This document shows, piece by piece, positions 52,925 through 61,779 of a stretch of DNA of 64,000 bases. The translations under genes and the position numbers were made by a program. The notes under the pieces were generated by a model. The model ran no database searches. It saw only the letters and a program-made list of their open reading frames with translations, and was not told the DNA's origin. The stretch is from Microbacterium sp. (GTDB taxonomy: Bacteria; Actinomycetota; Actinomycetes; Actinomycetales; Microbacteriaceae), in NCBI RefSeq assembly GCF_031180975.1, contig NZ_JAPSLI010000001.1, positions 527,197-591,196 of the forward strand, in the 5' to 3' direction. Every line of letters starts with the position of its first letter. The first letter of the stretch is position 1.

Positions 52925-54325
52925 CTAGAGGGCGCCGCGGTTCGCGAGGAACGTGTACGGGTTGGTGGTGCCGCCGCCGACGTACACCTCGAAGTGCAGG
53001 TGGCAGCCGAGCGAGTTGCCGGTGTTGCCCGCGTAGGCGATGACCTGGCCGGCCGAGACGTGCTGGCCGTGCGAGACGGCGAACCGGCTGATGTGCGCGT
53101 AGCCGGTGGCGACTCCCCCGCCGTGCTGGATGCGGATGTAGTTGCCGTAGCCGCCGTTGTAGAAGCGCGCGTCGACGCGCCCCGCGGCCGCGGCGTAGAT
53201 GGCCCCGCCGCACCCGTTCGCGAAGTCGAGCCCGCGGTGGTAGCTGGAGCCGCAGCGCCCGTTGCTGCACTTGCGGGGACGGGGTCCGTAGCCGGAGGAG
53301 ATACGACCGCCGTGCGGGCGACGCCACGCGCCGCCGCCACCGCCGCCGCCGCCTCCGCCGGAGCCGCCGCCTCCTCCGCCTCCACCGCCGCCGTTGTTGG
53401 CGGCTGCGGCCGCTTCGGCCTCGCGGCGCAGGCGCTCCTCCTCCTCGCGACGACGGCGCTCCTCCTCCTCACGGCGGATGCGCTCGCCCTCCTGGTAGGC
53501 GGCCACGGTCTTCGCGGTGTTGTCCCGGAGCGCGGCCAGCTGCGCCTGAAGTGTGGTGAGGTTGGCCTGCTTCTCCTCGAGCGCGGCCTGTGCGGCATCC
53601 GCTGCCTGCTGCGCCTTGATCATCTTCTCTTCGGCGAGCTTCTGCAGGCGGTCTCGTTCGTCGCGGGCCGCCACAGCTTGGTCGGTGAGCGCCTGGGCCG
53701 CGTCGCGAGCGGCGACGGCCTCGTCGTAGACCGAGCTGTTGTACTCGAGCAGCTTGTCCATCGTGCCGAGTCGGGCCAGGAGCGAGTCGGCGCCCTCGGC
53801 CGATCCCGAGAAGAACAGCTCGAGGGCGGTCTCGTCGCCGCCGTTGCGGTACAGCTGCGTGGCGACCTGCCCCGCCTTCCGGGCGGTCTCATCGGCGAGC
53901 TTCGCCTTCTCGTCGGCCTGCGCCTGCAGGTCGTCGGCCTTCGCCGCCTGGTCGAAGTAGGCCTGCTGCGCGGCGTAGAACTCGTCACCGGCGGCCCTGG
54001 CCGCGGCCTCCGCCTCGGCGGCGCGCTGGGTGAGGGCCTGGATGAGTCCCTCGATACGGGTGATCTCGGCGGCTTTGGCCGCCTCGTTGGCCTTGGCGCG
54101 CTGCACGTCATCCCAGCTCGGGTAGCTCGCGGCGTGTGCGGCGTTCACGCCGCTGGTGATGCCGAAGGCGCTCAGCGCGACCGCGCTGAGGGCTCCGACG
54201 GCGAGTGCGCCGCGGCGGGTGACCGAACCGGCACCCCACAGATCTCGTCGTTCAGTCGGGCTGGGCGCGCAGCCGCACTCCTCGGATGCCGTTCGGGCAG
54301 CATCCTGGATCAATTCCTCGTTCAC
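52925..54325 (-). CDS. Secreted M23 family (LytM-like) metallopeptidase with coiled coil
   Basis: 466 residues. A signal segment (VTRRGALAVGALSAVALSAFGI, Tat-like RR) follows an unusual N-terminal extension of about 34 residues. Next come long coiled coils (about 70-290), a charged RREEEERRRREEEERL helix, a Gly-rich linker, and the peptidase with YHRGLDFANGCGGAIYAAA and LGCHLHFEVYVGG, which contain the H-x(3)-D and HLH zinc ligands. It resembles cell-division hydrolases and NlpD/EnvC-like activators; with both zinc motifs intact it should be active on peptidoglycan. GTG 54325 has GGAAGGGG upstream. Confidence 0.85.
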   Translation of the reverse strand: MNEELIQDAARTASEECGCAPSPTERRDLWGAGSVTRRGALAVGALSAVALSAFGITSGVNAAHAASYPSWDDVQRAKANEAAKAAEITRIEGLIQALTQRAAEAEAAARAAGDEFYAAQQAYFDQAAKADDLQAQADEKAKLADETARKAGQVATQLYRNGGDETALELFFSGSAEGADSLLARLGTMDKLLEYNSSVYDEAVAARDAAQALTDQAVAARDERDRLQKLAEEKMIKAQQAADAAQAALEEKQANLTTLQAQLAALRDNTAKTVAAYQEGERIRREEEERRRREEEERLRREAEAAAAANNGGGGGGGGGGSGGGGGGGGGGAWRRPHGGRISSGYGPRPRKCSNGRCGSSYHRGLDFANGCGGAIYAAAAGRVDARFYNGGYGNYIRIQHGGGVATGYAHISRFAVSHGQHVSAGQVIAYAGNTGNSLGCHLHFEVYVGGGTTNPYTFLANRGAL

Positions 54326-54534
54326 GCGGCCCCTTCCGCCGGTTTCACACATGCCACAGTAACAACATTCGTCACATGAGCAACAGACCCCAGTGTCACT
54401 CCAGGCACGCGCGACCCTTCCATGGTGCGCCCGAAACGCCCGGGATGGAAGACGACCCGCCCTCGATTTCTGTTTTGCTCTCGACATCCCTTATGCTTGA
54501 GCGTCGGCAAGGGAGACCTTCGGAACTCCCCTGC

Positions 54535-54607
54535 GGCCCCATCGTTTAGCGGCCTAGGACGCCGCCCTTTCACGGCGGTAGCACGGGTTCGAATCCCGTT
54601 GGGGTCA
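54535..54607 (+). tRNA. tRNA-Glu (anticodon TTC)
   Basis: A 73-nt cloverleaf. Acceptor GGCCCCA pairs with TGGGGTC (one G-T), anticodon loop CTTTCAC in a CCGCC/GGCGG stem, T arm CACGGGTTCGAATCCCGTT. CCA not encoded. First of three tRNAs in tandem. Confidence 0.95.
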
Positions 54608-54633
54608 CTCATCCGATACAATTGAAAAGTTAT

Positions 54634-54707
54634 GGCCCTGTAGCGCAGTTGGTTAGCGTGCCGCCCTGTCACGGCGGAGGTCGCGGGTTCAAGTCCCGTC
54701 AGGGTCG
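54634..54707 (+). tRNA. tRNA-Asp (anticodon GTC)
   Basis: A 74-nt cloverleaf. Acceptor GGCCCTG/CAGGGTC, anticodon loop CTGTCAC, T arm GCGGGTTCAAGTCCCGT. 26 bp after tRNA-Glu, probably the same transcript. Confidence 0.95.
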
Positions 54708-54774
54708 CTCCAAGCGACGGGCCTTCTTTCGAGGAGGCCTTTCGTCTAGGACGCGACAGGTTCGCCGGTCGCGC

Positions 54775-54847
54775 GGCTCTGTAGCTCAGTTGGTAGAGCG
54801 TTCGACTGAAAATCGAAAGGTCACCGGATCGATGCCGGTCGGAGCCA
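54775..54847 (+). tRNA. tRNA-Phe (anticodon GAA)
   Basis: A 73-nt cloverleaf. Acceptor GGCTCTG/CGGAGCC, anticodon loop CTGAAAA in a TCGA stem, T arm ending ACCGGATCGATGCCGGT. Last of the three tRNAs, followed by a hairpin and terminator. Confidence 0.95.
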
Positions 54848-54874
54848 CAAGGACCGTCGTTACAACGGTCCCAG

Positions 54875-54909
54875 AAACCCTCGCCTAGCTTCTACATGGC
54901 GGGGGTTTT
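54875..54909 (+). terminator. Terminator of the tRNA-Glu/Asp/Phe cluster
   Basis: AAACCCTCGCC pairs with GGCGGGGGTTT around a 12-nt loop, ending in a TTTT run. A shorter hairpin (GGACCGT...ACGGTCC, 54851-54871) comes just before it. Confidence 0.75.
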
Positions 54910-55064
54910 GCTTTGCCCTGTCCAGACCGCGGTTCCCGGGCGAGCAAAGCGAGACCGACGCCCCTCCCAGCGTCGGTCGCGTGTCGGACTGACCGACGCC
55001 TGCGCACTGCTGCGCTCTCATCCGTTTCCCACGCTCTCACGAGAGCCCATCATCCGGAGGGCAT

Positions 55065-56582
55065 ATGACTGTCGTCACCCCCACCCGTGACTCCGCTTCG
55101 CGTTACCGCATCGAACCCACCGTCATGCAGGCGCTCCGCAGCCCGCGCCTTCTCACCCGTGAAGTCCTCGCTGGCCTCGTCGTCGCACTCGCGCTCATCC
55201 CTGAGGCGATCGCGTTCTCGATCATCGCCGGTGTTGACCCGCGCGTTGGCCTGTTCTCGTCGTTCATCATGGCCGTCGCGATCGCGTTCCTCGGCGGCCG
55301 CCCCGCGATGATCACCGCAGCGACAGGTGCGATCGCGCTCGTCATCGCGCCCGTCGCTCGTGAGTACGGCATGGATTACTTCATCGCCACGGTCCTGCTC
55401 GGAGGACTCATCCAGATCGTCCTCGCGTTGCTCGGTGTCGCCAAGCTGATGCGGTTCATCCCGCGCTCAGTGATGGTTGGCTTCGTGAACGCCCTGGCGA
55501 TCTTGATCTTCGCGTCGCAGTTCCCTCAGCTCATCGGCGTTCCCTGGTTGGTCTACCCGCTCGTGGCGGTCGGCCTACTGGTGATCTACCTGATGCCGCG
55601 GATCACGAAGGTGATCCCTGCGCCCCTGGTCGCGATCGTGCTGCTCACCGCGGCCGTCGTCGTCTTTGCCTGGAACGTGCCGAACGTGGGCGATCAAGGC
55701 GAGCTGCCGCAAAGTCTTCCAGAGCTGTTCATCCCGAACGTGCCGCTCACCCTGGAGACGCTGCAGATCATCGCGCCGTACGCTCTCGCGATGGCGGTCG
55801 TGGGTCTCCTCGAATCGCTGATGACCGCGAAGCTCGTCGATGACATCACTGACACCCATTCGCGCAAGACCCGCGAGGCGCTGGGCCAGGGCGCGGCGAA
55901 CGTGCTCTCGGGAGCGTTCGGCGGTATGGGCGGGTGCGCGATGATCGGCCAGACCATGATCAACGTCAAAGCCTCCGGCGCGCGCACGCGGATCTCGACG
56001 TTCCTTGCCGGTGTCTTCCTGCTCGTCCTGGTGCTCACGCTCGGCGACGTGGTGGCGATCATCCCGATGGCAGCGCTCGTCGCTGTCATGATCTTCGTCT
56101 CGATCGCGACGTTTGACTGGCACAGCATCCGCTGGGGCACGCTCAAGCGCATGCCGAAGAGTGAGACGGCAGTCATGCTCATCACCGTCATCGCCACAGT
56201 CTGGACCCACAACCTCGCAGTCGGCGTCATCCTCGGGGTAATCGCCGCGATGATCATGTTCGCCCGACGGGTTGCACACTTCGTCAGCGTCACCCGCACC
56301 GTCAACGCTTCCACTGCGACAGCGCACTACGCCGTCAACGGAGAACTCTTCTTCGCCTCCAGTAACGACCTCACCACCCAATTCGAGTACGCCGACGACC
56401 CCGACACTGTAGTGATCGACATGAGCCACTCCCACGTGTGGGACGCCTCCACTGTGGCGGCCCTCGACGCAATCATCACCAAGTACGAAAACCACGGCAA
56501 GACCGTCACCATCCAAGGCCTGAACGACACCGCGGCAGCATTTCATGGCCGCCTCACCGGGAACCTCGGCAGCGGCCACTGA
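55065..56582 (+). CDS. SulP family inorganic anion transporter with STAS domain
   Basis: 505 residues. About 11-12 membrane helices with the SulP start LAGLVVALALIPEAIAFSIIAGVDPRVGLFS, then GGRPAMITAATGAIALVIAP and the VLSGAFGGMGGCAMIGQTMIN core. The C-terminal STAS domain (about 420-495) contains DDPDTVVIDMSHSHVWDASTVAALD. SulP carriers move sulfate, bicarbonate or carboxylates; the substrate cannot be read here. ATG 55065 follows CCGGAGG. Codon use has more A/T in third positions than its neighbours and the gene stands alone after a tRNA cluster, which suggests fairly recent transfer. Confidence 0.92.
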   Translation: MTVVTPTRDSASRYRIEPTVMQALRSPRLLTREVLAGLVVALALIPEAIAFSIIAGVDPRVGLFSSFIMAVAIAFLGGRPAMITAATGAIALVIAPVAREYGMDYFIATVLLGGLIQIVLALLGVAKLMRFIPRSVMVGFVNALAILIFASQFPQLIGVPWLVYPLVAVGLLVIYLMPRITKVIPAPLVAIVLLTAAVVVFAWNVPNVGDQGELPQSLPELFIPNVPLTLETLQIIAPYALAMAVVGLLESLMTAKLVDDITDTHSRKTREALGQGAANVLSGAFGGMGGCAMIGQTMINVKASGARTRISTFLAGVFLLVLVLTLGDVVAIIPMAALVAVMIFVSIATFDWHSIRWGTLKRMPKSETAVMLITVIATVWTHNLAVGVILGVIAAMIMFARRVAHFVSVTRTVNASTATAHYAVNGELFFASSNDLTTQFEYADDPDTVVIDMSHSHVWDASTVAALDAIITKYENHGKTVTIQGLNDTAAAFHGRLTGNLGSGH

Positions 56583-57042
56583 CCCACGTTCACACGGAGA
56601 GAAGGGGGCGGCCTCGAGTACCGCCAGGTCTACGCCGGCGATGCGGCTCGCGCACGCGGCGTCACGAAGCGGGTCAAGCAGCACCGGTCGGGCAGGAAGC
56701 CCTTCGACAGGCTGATCTGGTCGGACGTCGAAACGTCGAGCCTCGCGATCGACAGCTTCCGGGCCCTGGACACCCCTCGCAGCTCCCAGGGGTCGGCATC
56801 CATCACGAGGAATCCGGCATCCATCAGCTCGCGGCGCAGCTGGTTGGCCTCCTCGGCAGAGGTCACCCACGCGAGCGATCAGCAGAAGCCCGCTCACCGA
56901 GGGATGAGAACATTGGCGTCCAGGTAGACCAGACTCTTCCCCCGCACTACTGCACTCAGAAGTCGTCCGCGAACGCTGTGGTCGAGGTCTCCGTCTCCCC
57001 GCCTCCCCTCCGAAGTCGTCTCCGTGGCGCCCGACGCCGCCC
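56583..57042 (-). pseudogene. Gene debris, including a PIN-domain-like N-terminal fragment
   Basis: This 460-bp stretch between sulP and the DUF4186 gene holds no complete gene. On the minus strand a GTG at 56947 begins a 17-codon frame with LVYLDANVLIP, the first strand of PIN ribonuclease toxins including the first catalytic Asp, then hits a stop at 56894. A second minus-strand frame of 78 codons (56866-56630) with EEANQLRRELMDAGFLVMDA could be the frameshifted continuation, but I cannot match it to a PIN fold. Weak evidence; the region may simply be remnants left by the insertion that brought sulP. Confidence 0.3.
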
Positions 57043-57414
57043 TCACTCCGGCGCCGCCCCGTCCGGATACTGCCCGGCGATCCACCGGCAGATCGCCTCG
57101 ACGACGTACTCCTTCTCCGCGGCGTGCAGCGGTCTGCCGGCGGGGATGCCGTGCCACTTGCTCAGGCAGGTGCGGCAGCACGTGGCGGTGGCGTGCTGCG
57201 CCACGAACACGGGATGACCGCGGTAAGGCGTCTGCCGCCCGTCGTTGCGCGGCTCGGCGGGTGCGAGCCGCGCCTCGATGAGTTCGGCGGCGTGGTTGCG
57301 CACCGCCGCCATTCCGCGCAGGTCGACGATGGCCCGGTCGCGTCCGTAGAGCCGGAACTTCGCCCGGAACGGGTGGCGCCCGATCCGCGCGAGTCTCGCA
57401 TCCAGTTCGTCCAC
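57043..57414 (-). CDS. DUF4186 domain-containing protein
   Basis: 123 residues, cytosolic. The sequence is strongly patterned: FRAKFRLYGRDRAIVDLRGM, HAAELIEARLAPAEPRNDG, KGHP-like TPYRGHPVFVAQHATATCCRTC and LSKWHGIPAGRPL. The His/Cys-rich block (HATATCCRTCLSKWH) resembles a metal-binding site, and is the core of DUF4186. GTG 57414 is chosen for GGGAGG 5 nt upstream; an ATG at 57459 is possible. Divergent from the exporter gene, 62 bp apart. Function unknown. Confidence 0.85.
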   Translation of the reverse strand: MDELDARLARIGRHPFRAKFRLYGRDRAIVDLRGMAAVRNHAAELIEARLAPAEPRNDGRQTPYRGHPVFVAQHATATCCRTCLSKWHGIPAGRPLHAAEKEYVVEAICRWIAGQYPDGAAPE

Positions 57415-57476
57415 CGCCACCTCCCGAAGCCGACGCCCTGATACCGTACCGGGAGCCACCGACCCCGCCTGGAGCC

Positions 57477-58877
57477 ATGCCCATCGATCACCACCGGCGC
57501 CTCATCGCCTCCGTCCGGCGCGTGATCCGCACAGACCCATCGGGGGTCGCGTCGACCCAGGTACTCGCCGTCATCGACGACGCCATGGTGGGCCGGATCC
57601 TCGAGCTCGCGATGCGGATCGGCGAGTCGATGTTCGCCGTCGGCGCCTCAGCGCACGACGTCGCGTTCACGATCATCCGCGTCGCCGACGCGTATCACCT
57701 GCACGGCGTGCAGGTGGATGTCACCTACAACTCCATCACCGCCTCGTACCACCGCGGTGACGAGGATCGGCCGACGACGCTGCTGCGCGTGGTGCGCGTC
57801 GCGTCGCCCGATCACGCGAAGCTGCAGCGGCTGCAGGCGCTCGTCGTGGAGATCGACGAGGGACTCGAGCTGGATGCCGCTCGCGCGGCGTTCCGCAGCA
57901 TCCGCCGCACCCCGTTCCTGTACCGACCGCTCGTCGTCATCGTGGCCCGCGCGCTGCTCGCCGTGGGCGTCGCGATCATGTTCGACGCTGCACCGCTCAT
58001 CGTGCTGCTGAGCTTCGTCGCCGCTCTGTGCGCCGCCGTCGTGCAGGCCGGATTGGCGCGTCTGCAGGTGCCGTCCTTCTTCAGCCAGATCGCCGGCGCA
58101 TTCGTGACGACCATGGTCGCCCTCGCCGTGTCGGCGCTCGGCGAAGCCGGAGTGGATGCCTTCACCGGCATCCGCCCGTCGATCATCGTCGCCTCCGGGA
58201 TCGTGCTGATGCTGTCAGGGCTGACCGTGGTGGGCGCGGCGCAGGATGCGATCGACGGCTTCGCTCTCACGGCGGGCGGACGCATCCTCGACCTCACGAT
58301 GCAGACCATCGGCGTCGTGCTCGGCATCCTGATCGGGCTCGAGCTCGGTCGCGTTCTCGGATTCGGTGGGACGACACCGATCGAGGCGTTCCCGTTCGGT
58401 CCCCTGCCGGCGCAGCTCGCCGGCGCCGCGATCGTCGCCGTCGCGGTCGCGCTGTTCAACGGCGCCGGCCCGCGCATCATCCTGGTCAGCGCCGCGCTGA
58501 GTCTGATCGCAATCGCCGGCTACAACGGGATGCTGCTGCTGGCCCTGCACGAGGCCGCGGCGAGCGCCGTCGGTGCACTGCTCGCCAGCTTCGCCGGAAT
58601 CCTCGTCGCCAGACGCCTGCACGTGCCGTCGGTCGCCGTCACGACCGCCGCGATCGTCCCGCTCGTGCCGGGCCTCGCGGTCTTCCGCGGGCTGCTCGGG
58701 CTCATGCAGTCCGACGGCACGGCCGAGGGGATCCTGGTCGGCGTCGGTCCGCTCGTGCTCGCGGCGTCGATCGGCATCGCCCTCGCCGCCGGCGCGTCGC
58801 TCGGCCTTTACCTCGGCACGCCGGTGCGCGCGACGCTCAGCAGTGTCGCGAAGTCCCGCGCGCGCGTGCGGCGCTGA
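57477..58877 (+). CDS. ThrE-type threonine/serine exporter
   Basis: 466 residues. The N-terminal cytosolic domain (about 40-165) has the ThrE opening ELAMRIGESMFAVGASAHDV and ITASYHRGDED; about ten membrane helices follow, including VVIVARALLAVGVAIMF, LPAQLAGAAIVAVAVALFNGAG and SVAVTTAAIVPLVPGLAVFRGLLGL, the fused DUF1212/DUF3815 layout of full-length ThrE. Exports threonine and serine with the proton motive force. ATG 57477 follows a GGAGC-type site. A single gene convergent with the SIS gene. Confidence 0.9.
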   Translation: MPIDHHRRLIASVRRVIRTDPSGVASTQVLAVIDDAMVGRILELAMRIGESMFAVGASAHDVAFTIIRVADAYHLHGVQVDVTYNSITASYHRGDEDRPTTLLRVVRVASPDHAKLQRLQALVVEIDEGLELDAARAAFRSIRRTPFLYRPLVVIVARALLAVGVAIMFDAAPLIVLLSFVAALCAAVVQAGLARLQVPSFFSQIAGAFVTTMVALAVSALGEAGVDAFTGIRPSIIVASGIVLMLSGLTVVGAAQDAIDGFALTAGGRILDLTMQTIGVVLGILIGLELGRVLGFGGTTPIEAFPFGPLPAQLAGAAIVAVAVALFNGAGPRIILVSAALSLIAIAGYNGMLLLALHEAAASAVGALLASFAGILVARRLHVPSVAVTTAAIVPLVPGLAVFRGLLGLMQSDGTAEGILVGVGPLVLAASIGIALAAGASLGLYLGTPVRATLSSVAKSRARVRR

Positions 58878-58892
58878 CCCGGCGGGAGCTGA

Positions 58893-59951
58893 TCACCCCG
58901 CAGTCTCGAGCTCGGTGTCCTTCTCGAGCTTGGTGTCGTCCTGGTGGTACAGGAAGTCCTCGATCACGAGCCCTCGTCGTGCCGCGACGGCCTCGGTCAC
59001 CACGTGGATGGCGATCGCCTCAGCGATGACGCGCGCGAACCCGCGAGCCGCTCCGGCCGGCAGCGCGAGGACGCGTACATTCTCGTGCGCCAGCGGCGCG
59101 AGCTCCTCCTGACCGGCAGCCGTCACGACGAGCGTCTTCACGCCTGCCTCCGCCTGCGCGGCCACCATGCCGAGCCCACGCCCGTCTCCGAAGAGCACCA
59201 GACCAGTACCCGGCTTCGCGCATTCCATCGGCCCGTGCAGGTACTGATAGGTCTCGTATGGCGCCGTCGGAAGCCGCAGCGCCTCCCGGAACACCAGAGC
59301 GCCCTGTGCGGCGGACGTGTACGAATACCCCATCCCCACCAGGTCGACGGACCCGACGCCGTCGAAGAAGGCTGCGAGCGACTCCGCCTGAGCGCCGAAA
59401 CGCTCCAGCGCCTCCCGCACGAGCGCCGGCACGGCCGCCTCGTCGATCGACTCGCCCGGCAGCCCGGCCGCCCGCAGCAGGGCCGAGTACGCCATCAGCG
59501 TCGCGTTGTAGCCGGCGGTGTAGACCGGGGAGTCCGGGATGCCGCCGTACGAGACGACGGTGTCGCTGACTTCGGCGATCTGCGACGCAGCGAAGTTGGT
59601 CACCGCGATGCGACGGCCGGGCGCGAGCCTCCTGGCGACCTCGATGGGCTCGGGGCTGCGGCCGGACTCGGACACCAGGATGTAGTGGTCGCCCGGCTCG
59701 TATCCCTCTGCCGCGCCGTACAGGTCGGATGCCGTGATGTTCACCCCGCGCACCCCTTGTGCGGCCAGCGCGGCGACCAGGGCATTCGCGGAGTGGCTCG
59801 ATGCGCCCATCGAGATGACGGCGACCGTCTCGCCGGGACGCCAAGGCGCGATGTCGGCTGCCGCGATCGAGGAGGCCAGCTCCCGTGCGGCGACCTCGAG
59901 CGTCTGCGGCTGGTCCCATACGGCGGTGGAGAAGGGGACACGATCTGACAT
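58893..59951 (-). CDS. SIS domain protein (AgaS/GlmS-isomerase-like, amino-sugar metabolism)
   Basis: 352 residues. Two SIS domains: the first has VAVISMGASSHSANALVAALA, YILVSESGRSPEPIEVARRL and VAVTNFAASQIAE, the second VDLVGMGYSYTSAAQGALVFREAL and TYQYLHGPMECAKPGTGLVLFG. ETYQYLHGPMEC resembles the GlmS-type EFRHGP loop. Such proteins isomerise or deaminate amino-sugar phosphates. ATG 59951 follows GAAAGGAA. Last gene of the uptake operon, 37 bp after the second permease, so the imported sugar is probably aminated. Confidence 0.85.
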   Translation of the reverse strand: MSDRVPFSTAVWDQPQTLEVAARELASSIAAADIAPWRPGETVAVISMGASSHSANALVAALAAQGVRGVNITASDLYGAAEGYEPGDHYILVSESGRSPEPIEVARRLAPGRRIAVTNFAASQIAEVSDTVVSYGGIPDSPVYTAGYNATLMAYSALLRAAGLPGESIDEAAVPALVREALERFGAQAESLAAFFDGVGSVDLVGMGYSYTSAAQGALVFREALRLPTAPYETYQYLHGPMECAKPGTGLVLFGDGRGLGMVAAQAEAGVKTLVVTAAGQEELAPLAHENVRVLALPAGAARGFARVIAEAIAIHVVTEAVAARRGLVIEDFLYHQDDTKLEKDTELETAG

Positions 59952-59988
59952 GGGATTCCTTTCGATGGGTGCGGACAGTCGCACCGGC

Positions 59989-60837
59989 TCAACCCTTGAC
60001 GGCGCCTGCGGCGAGGCCGCTGACGACCTGCCGCTGGAAGACGAGCGCGATGAGCACGGGCGGGATGGAGGCGATCAGACCGCCAGCGGCGACGAGCCCG
60101 AAATCGGTCGTGTACCGGCCGGCGAACTCGGCGATGGCGACGGGCAGGGTCTTCGCGGCATCCGTCGAGGTGAAGATGAGCGCGTACATGAACTCGTCCC
60201 ACGCCAGCAGGAAGGCGAACATCATCGCCGCGAAGATCCCCGGCTTCGCGGAGGGCAGGATGACCCAGAACAGCGCGCCCAGGCGTGTGGTGCCGTCGAT
60301 GCGCGCGGCCTCTTCGAGGTCGGCGGGGATGGTGGCGAAGTAGTTGCTGAGGATCCAGAGCGTGAACGGGATGACCAGCGCGCAGTCCACCAGGATCAGG
60401 CCGATCGTGGTGTCCAGCAGGCCGAGAGAGCTGAGGATCAGGTAGAGCGGGATGAGCAGGGCGACCTGCGGCAGCATGTAGGTGGCCAGGAAGATCATCA
60501 GCGTCGTGCGGCGGAACGGGAACTGCAGCCGCGCGAAGGCATACGCCCCGAAGACGCCGACGAACATCGAGATCAGCACTGTCGCGGAGCCCACCACCAG
60601 CGAGTTCACGAACGCGGCGCGGAAGCTCCGGCCTACCGCCGATTCGGCGTCGAACAGGATGGCGGCGTACCGGTCGAGATACAGCTCGGAAGGCCACCAT
60701 CGTGCCGGCTTGGCGACGATGTCGTTCTGCGGGGAGACGCTCGCCAGCAGCGTCCACGCCAGCGGCGCGATGCACCCGATGGCGACGATCAGGGCGGCGG
60801 CGTACGTCAGTACGGTGACAGAGGTCCTGCGCTTCAC
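59989..60837 (-). CDS. Carbohydrate ABC transporter permease (MalG/CUT1 type)
   Basis: 282 residues, six membrane helices. The EAA coupling loop reads ADLEEAARIDGTTRLGALFWVILPSAKPG. First helix VLTYAAALIVAIGCIAPLAWTLLASV is typical of MalG-like permeases. GTG 60837 overlaps the stop of the partner permease (GTGA). It forms the membrane channel with the upstream permease; no ATPase gene is in the operon, so a shared MsiK-like ATPase is likely, as is usual in actinobacteria. Confidence 0.93.
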   Translation of the reverse strand: MKRRTSVTVLTYAAALIVAIGCIAPLAWTLLASVSPQNDIVAKPARWWPSELYLDRYAAILFDAESAVGRSFRAAFVNSLVVGSATVLISMFVGVFGAYAFARLQFPFRRTTLMIFLATYMLPQVALLIPLYLILSSLGLLDTTIGLILVDCALVIPFTLWILSNYFATIPADLEEAARIDGTTRLGALFWVILPSAKPGIFAAMMFAFLLAWDEFMYALIFTSTDAAKTLPVAIAEFAGRYTTDFGLVAAGGLIASIPPVLIALVFQRQVVSGLAAGAVKG

Positions 60838-61778
60838 AGCATGCTCATTTCCGATCGGCGCAGCAGCCGCAGATACAGGGCCGACAGCGCGAGGATGACG
60901 ACGACGATGAGGTAGGAGATCGCGGATCCCAGCCCGTAGTTCTGCTCGGAGAACGCGGTCACATACGTGTAGTACGAGATCGTCTGCGTCCCGTTCGCCG
61001 GGCCGCCGCGTGTCATCGCGTACACGATGTCGAACACCTTCACCGCCTCGACCGTGCGCAGCACGAGCACCAGCGCGATCGACGGCGCGAGGAGCGGGAT
61101 CGTCACGGAACGGAAGGTCCGGAACCAGCCGGCGCGATCCACGCGCGCCGCCTCGTACAGCTCGCCGGGGATGGCGGTCAGCCCCGCCAGGAGGAAGAAC
61201 GCCACGAGCGGCGTGGTCTTCCAGGCGTCCGCGACGATCAGGAAGTTGAGCGCGGTGAACGGGTCGGACAGCCATGCCTGGTACTGATCGATCAGCCCGA
61301 GCTGACTGAGGAGCCCGTTCAGCGCTCCGTACTGCGCGTTGTAGATGCCCTTCCACATCGCGGCGTTCACGATCGTCGGGAGGGCCCACGGCAGCACCAC
61401 CAGCGCTCGCAGCAGCCATCGCCCCCGCAGGCGCGCGTTGAGCAGCCACGCGATGGCGAGCCCCAGGACGAGCTCGATCCCGGTCGAGGCGATGGTGAAG
61501 TACAGCGTGCGGCCCATCGCACTCCAGAAGCCGCCGCTGCTGAGAGCCTGGAGGTAGTTGTCCAGGCCGACGAACGGCGTGACGGTCGCGACGGCGGACT
61601 TGACCTCGAAGAGCGAGATCAGCAGCGTCCGGAACATCGGATAGACGATGACGCCGAACACCGCGAGGAAGGCGGGCAGCAGCAGCCAGAATGCCAGCCT
61701 TCCCTGTCGTTCCCGTCCGCGGCGCCGGGGGCGCGTCTGCTCTGAGCGGCGGATGCGTTCCGCCGTCGCGACCGTCAT
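60834..61778 (-). CDS. Carbohydrate ABC transporter permease (MalF/CUT1 type)
   Basis: 314 residues, six membrane helices; the EAA loop is GELYEAARVDRAGWFRTFRSVTIPLLAPS. The first helix is LAFWLLLPAFLAVFGVIVYPMFRTLLISL and the N-terminus is very basic, as in CUT1 permeases. ATG 61778 lies 1 bp beyond the binding-protein stop, and the frame upstream of it overlaps that gene. Works with the next permease and the lipoprotein. Confidence 0.93.
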   Translation of the reverse strand: MTVATAERIRRSEQTRPRRRGRERQGRLAFWLLLPAFLAVFGVIVYPMFRTLLISLFEVKSAVATVTPFVGLDNYLQALSSGGFWSAMGRTLYFTIASTGIELVLGLAIAWLLNARLRGRWLLRALVVLPWALPTIVNAAMWKGIYNAQYGALNGLLSQLGLIDQYQAWLSDPFTALNFLIVADAWKTTPLVAFFLLAGLTAIPGELYEAARVDRAGWFRTFRSVTIPLLAPSIALVLVLRTVEAVKVFDIVYAMTRGGPANGTQTISYYTYVTAFSEQNYGLGSAISYLIVVVILALSALYLRLLRRSEMSML

Positions 61779-61779
61779 C

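Noticed and set aside
54326..54487. In-frame Cys-rich N-terminal extension of the M23 peptidase (CCSCDECCYCGMC)
   Set aside because: A GTG with a ribosome site at 54325 gives the expected start; the Cys-rich reading runs through the promoter-like intergenic region.
54421..54534. Promoter for the tRNA cluster around the TATGCT hexamer near 54493
   Set aside because: No good -35 box at the right distance could be identified, so I do not list it as a feature.
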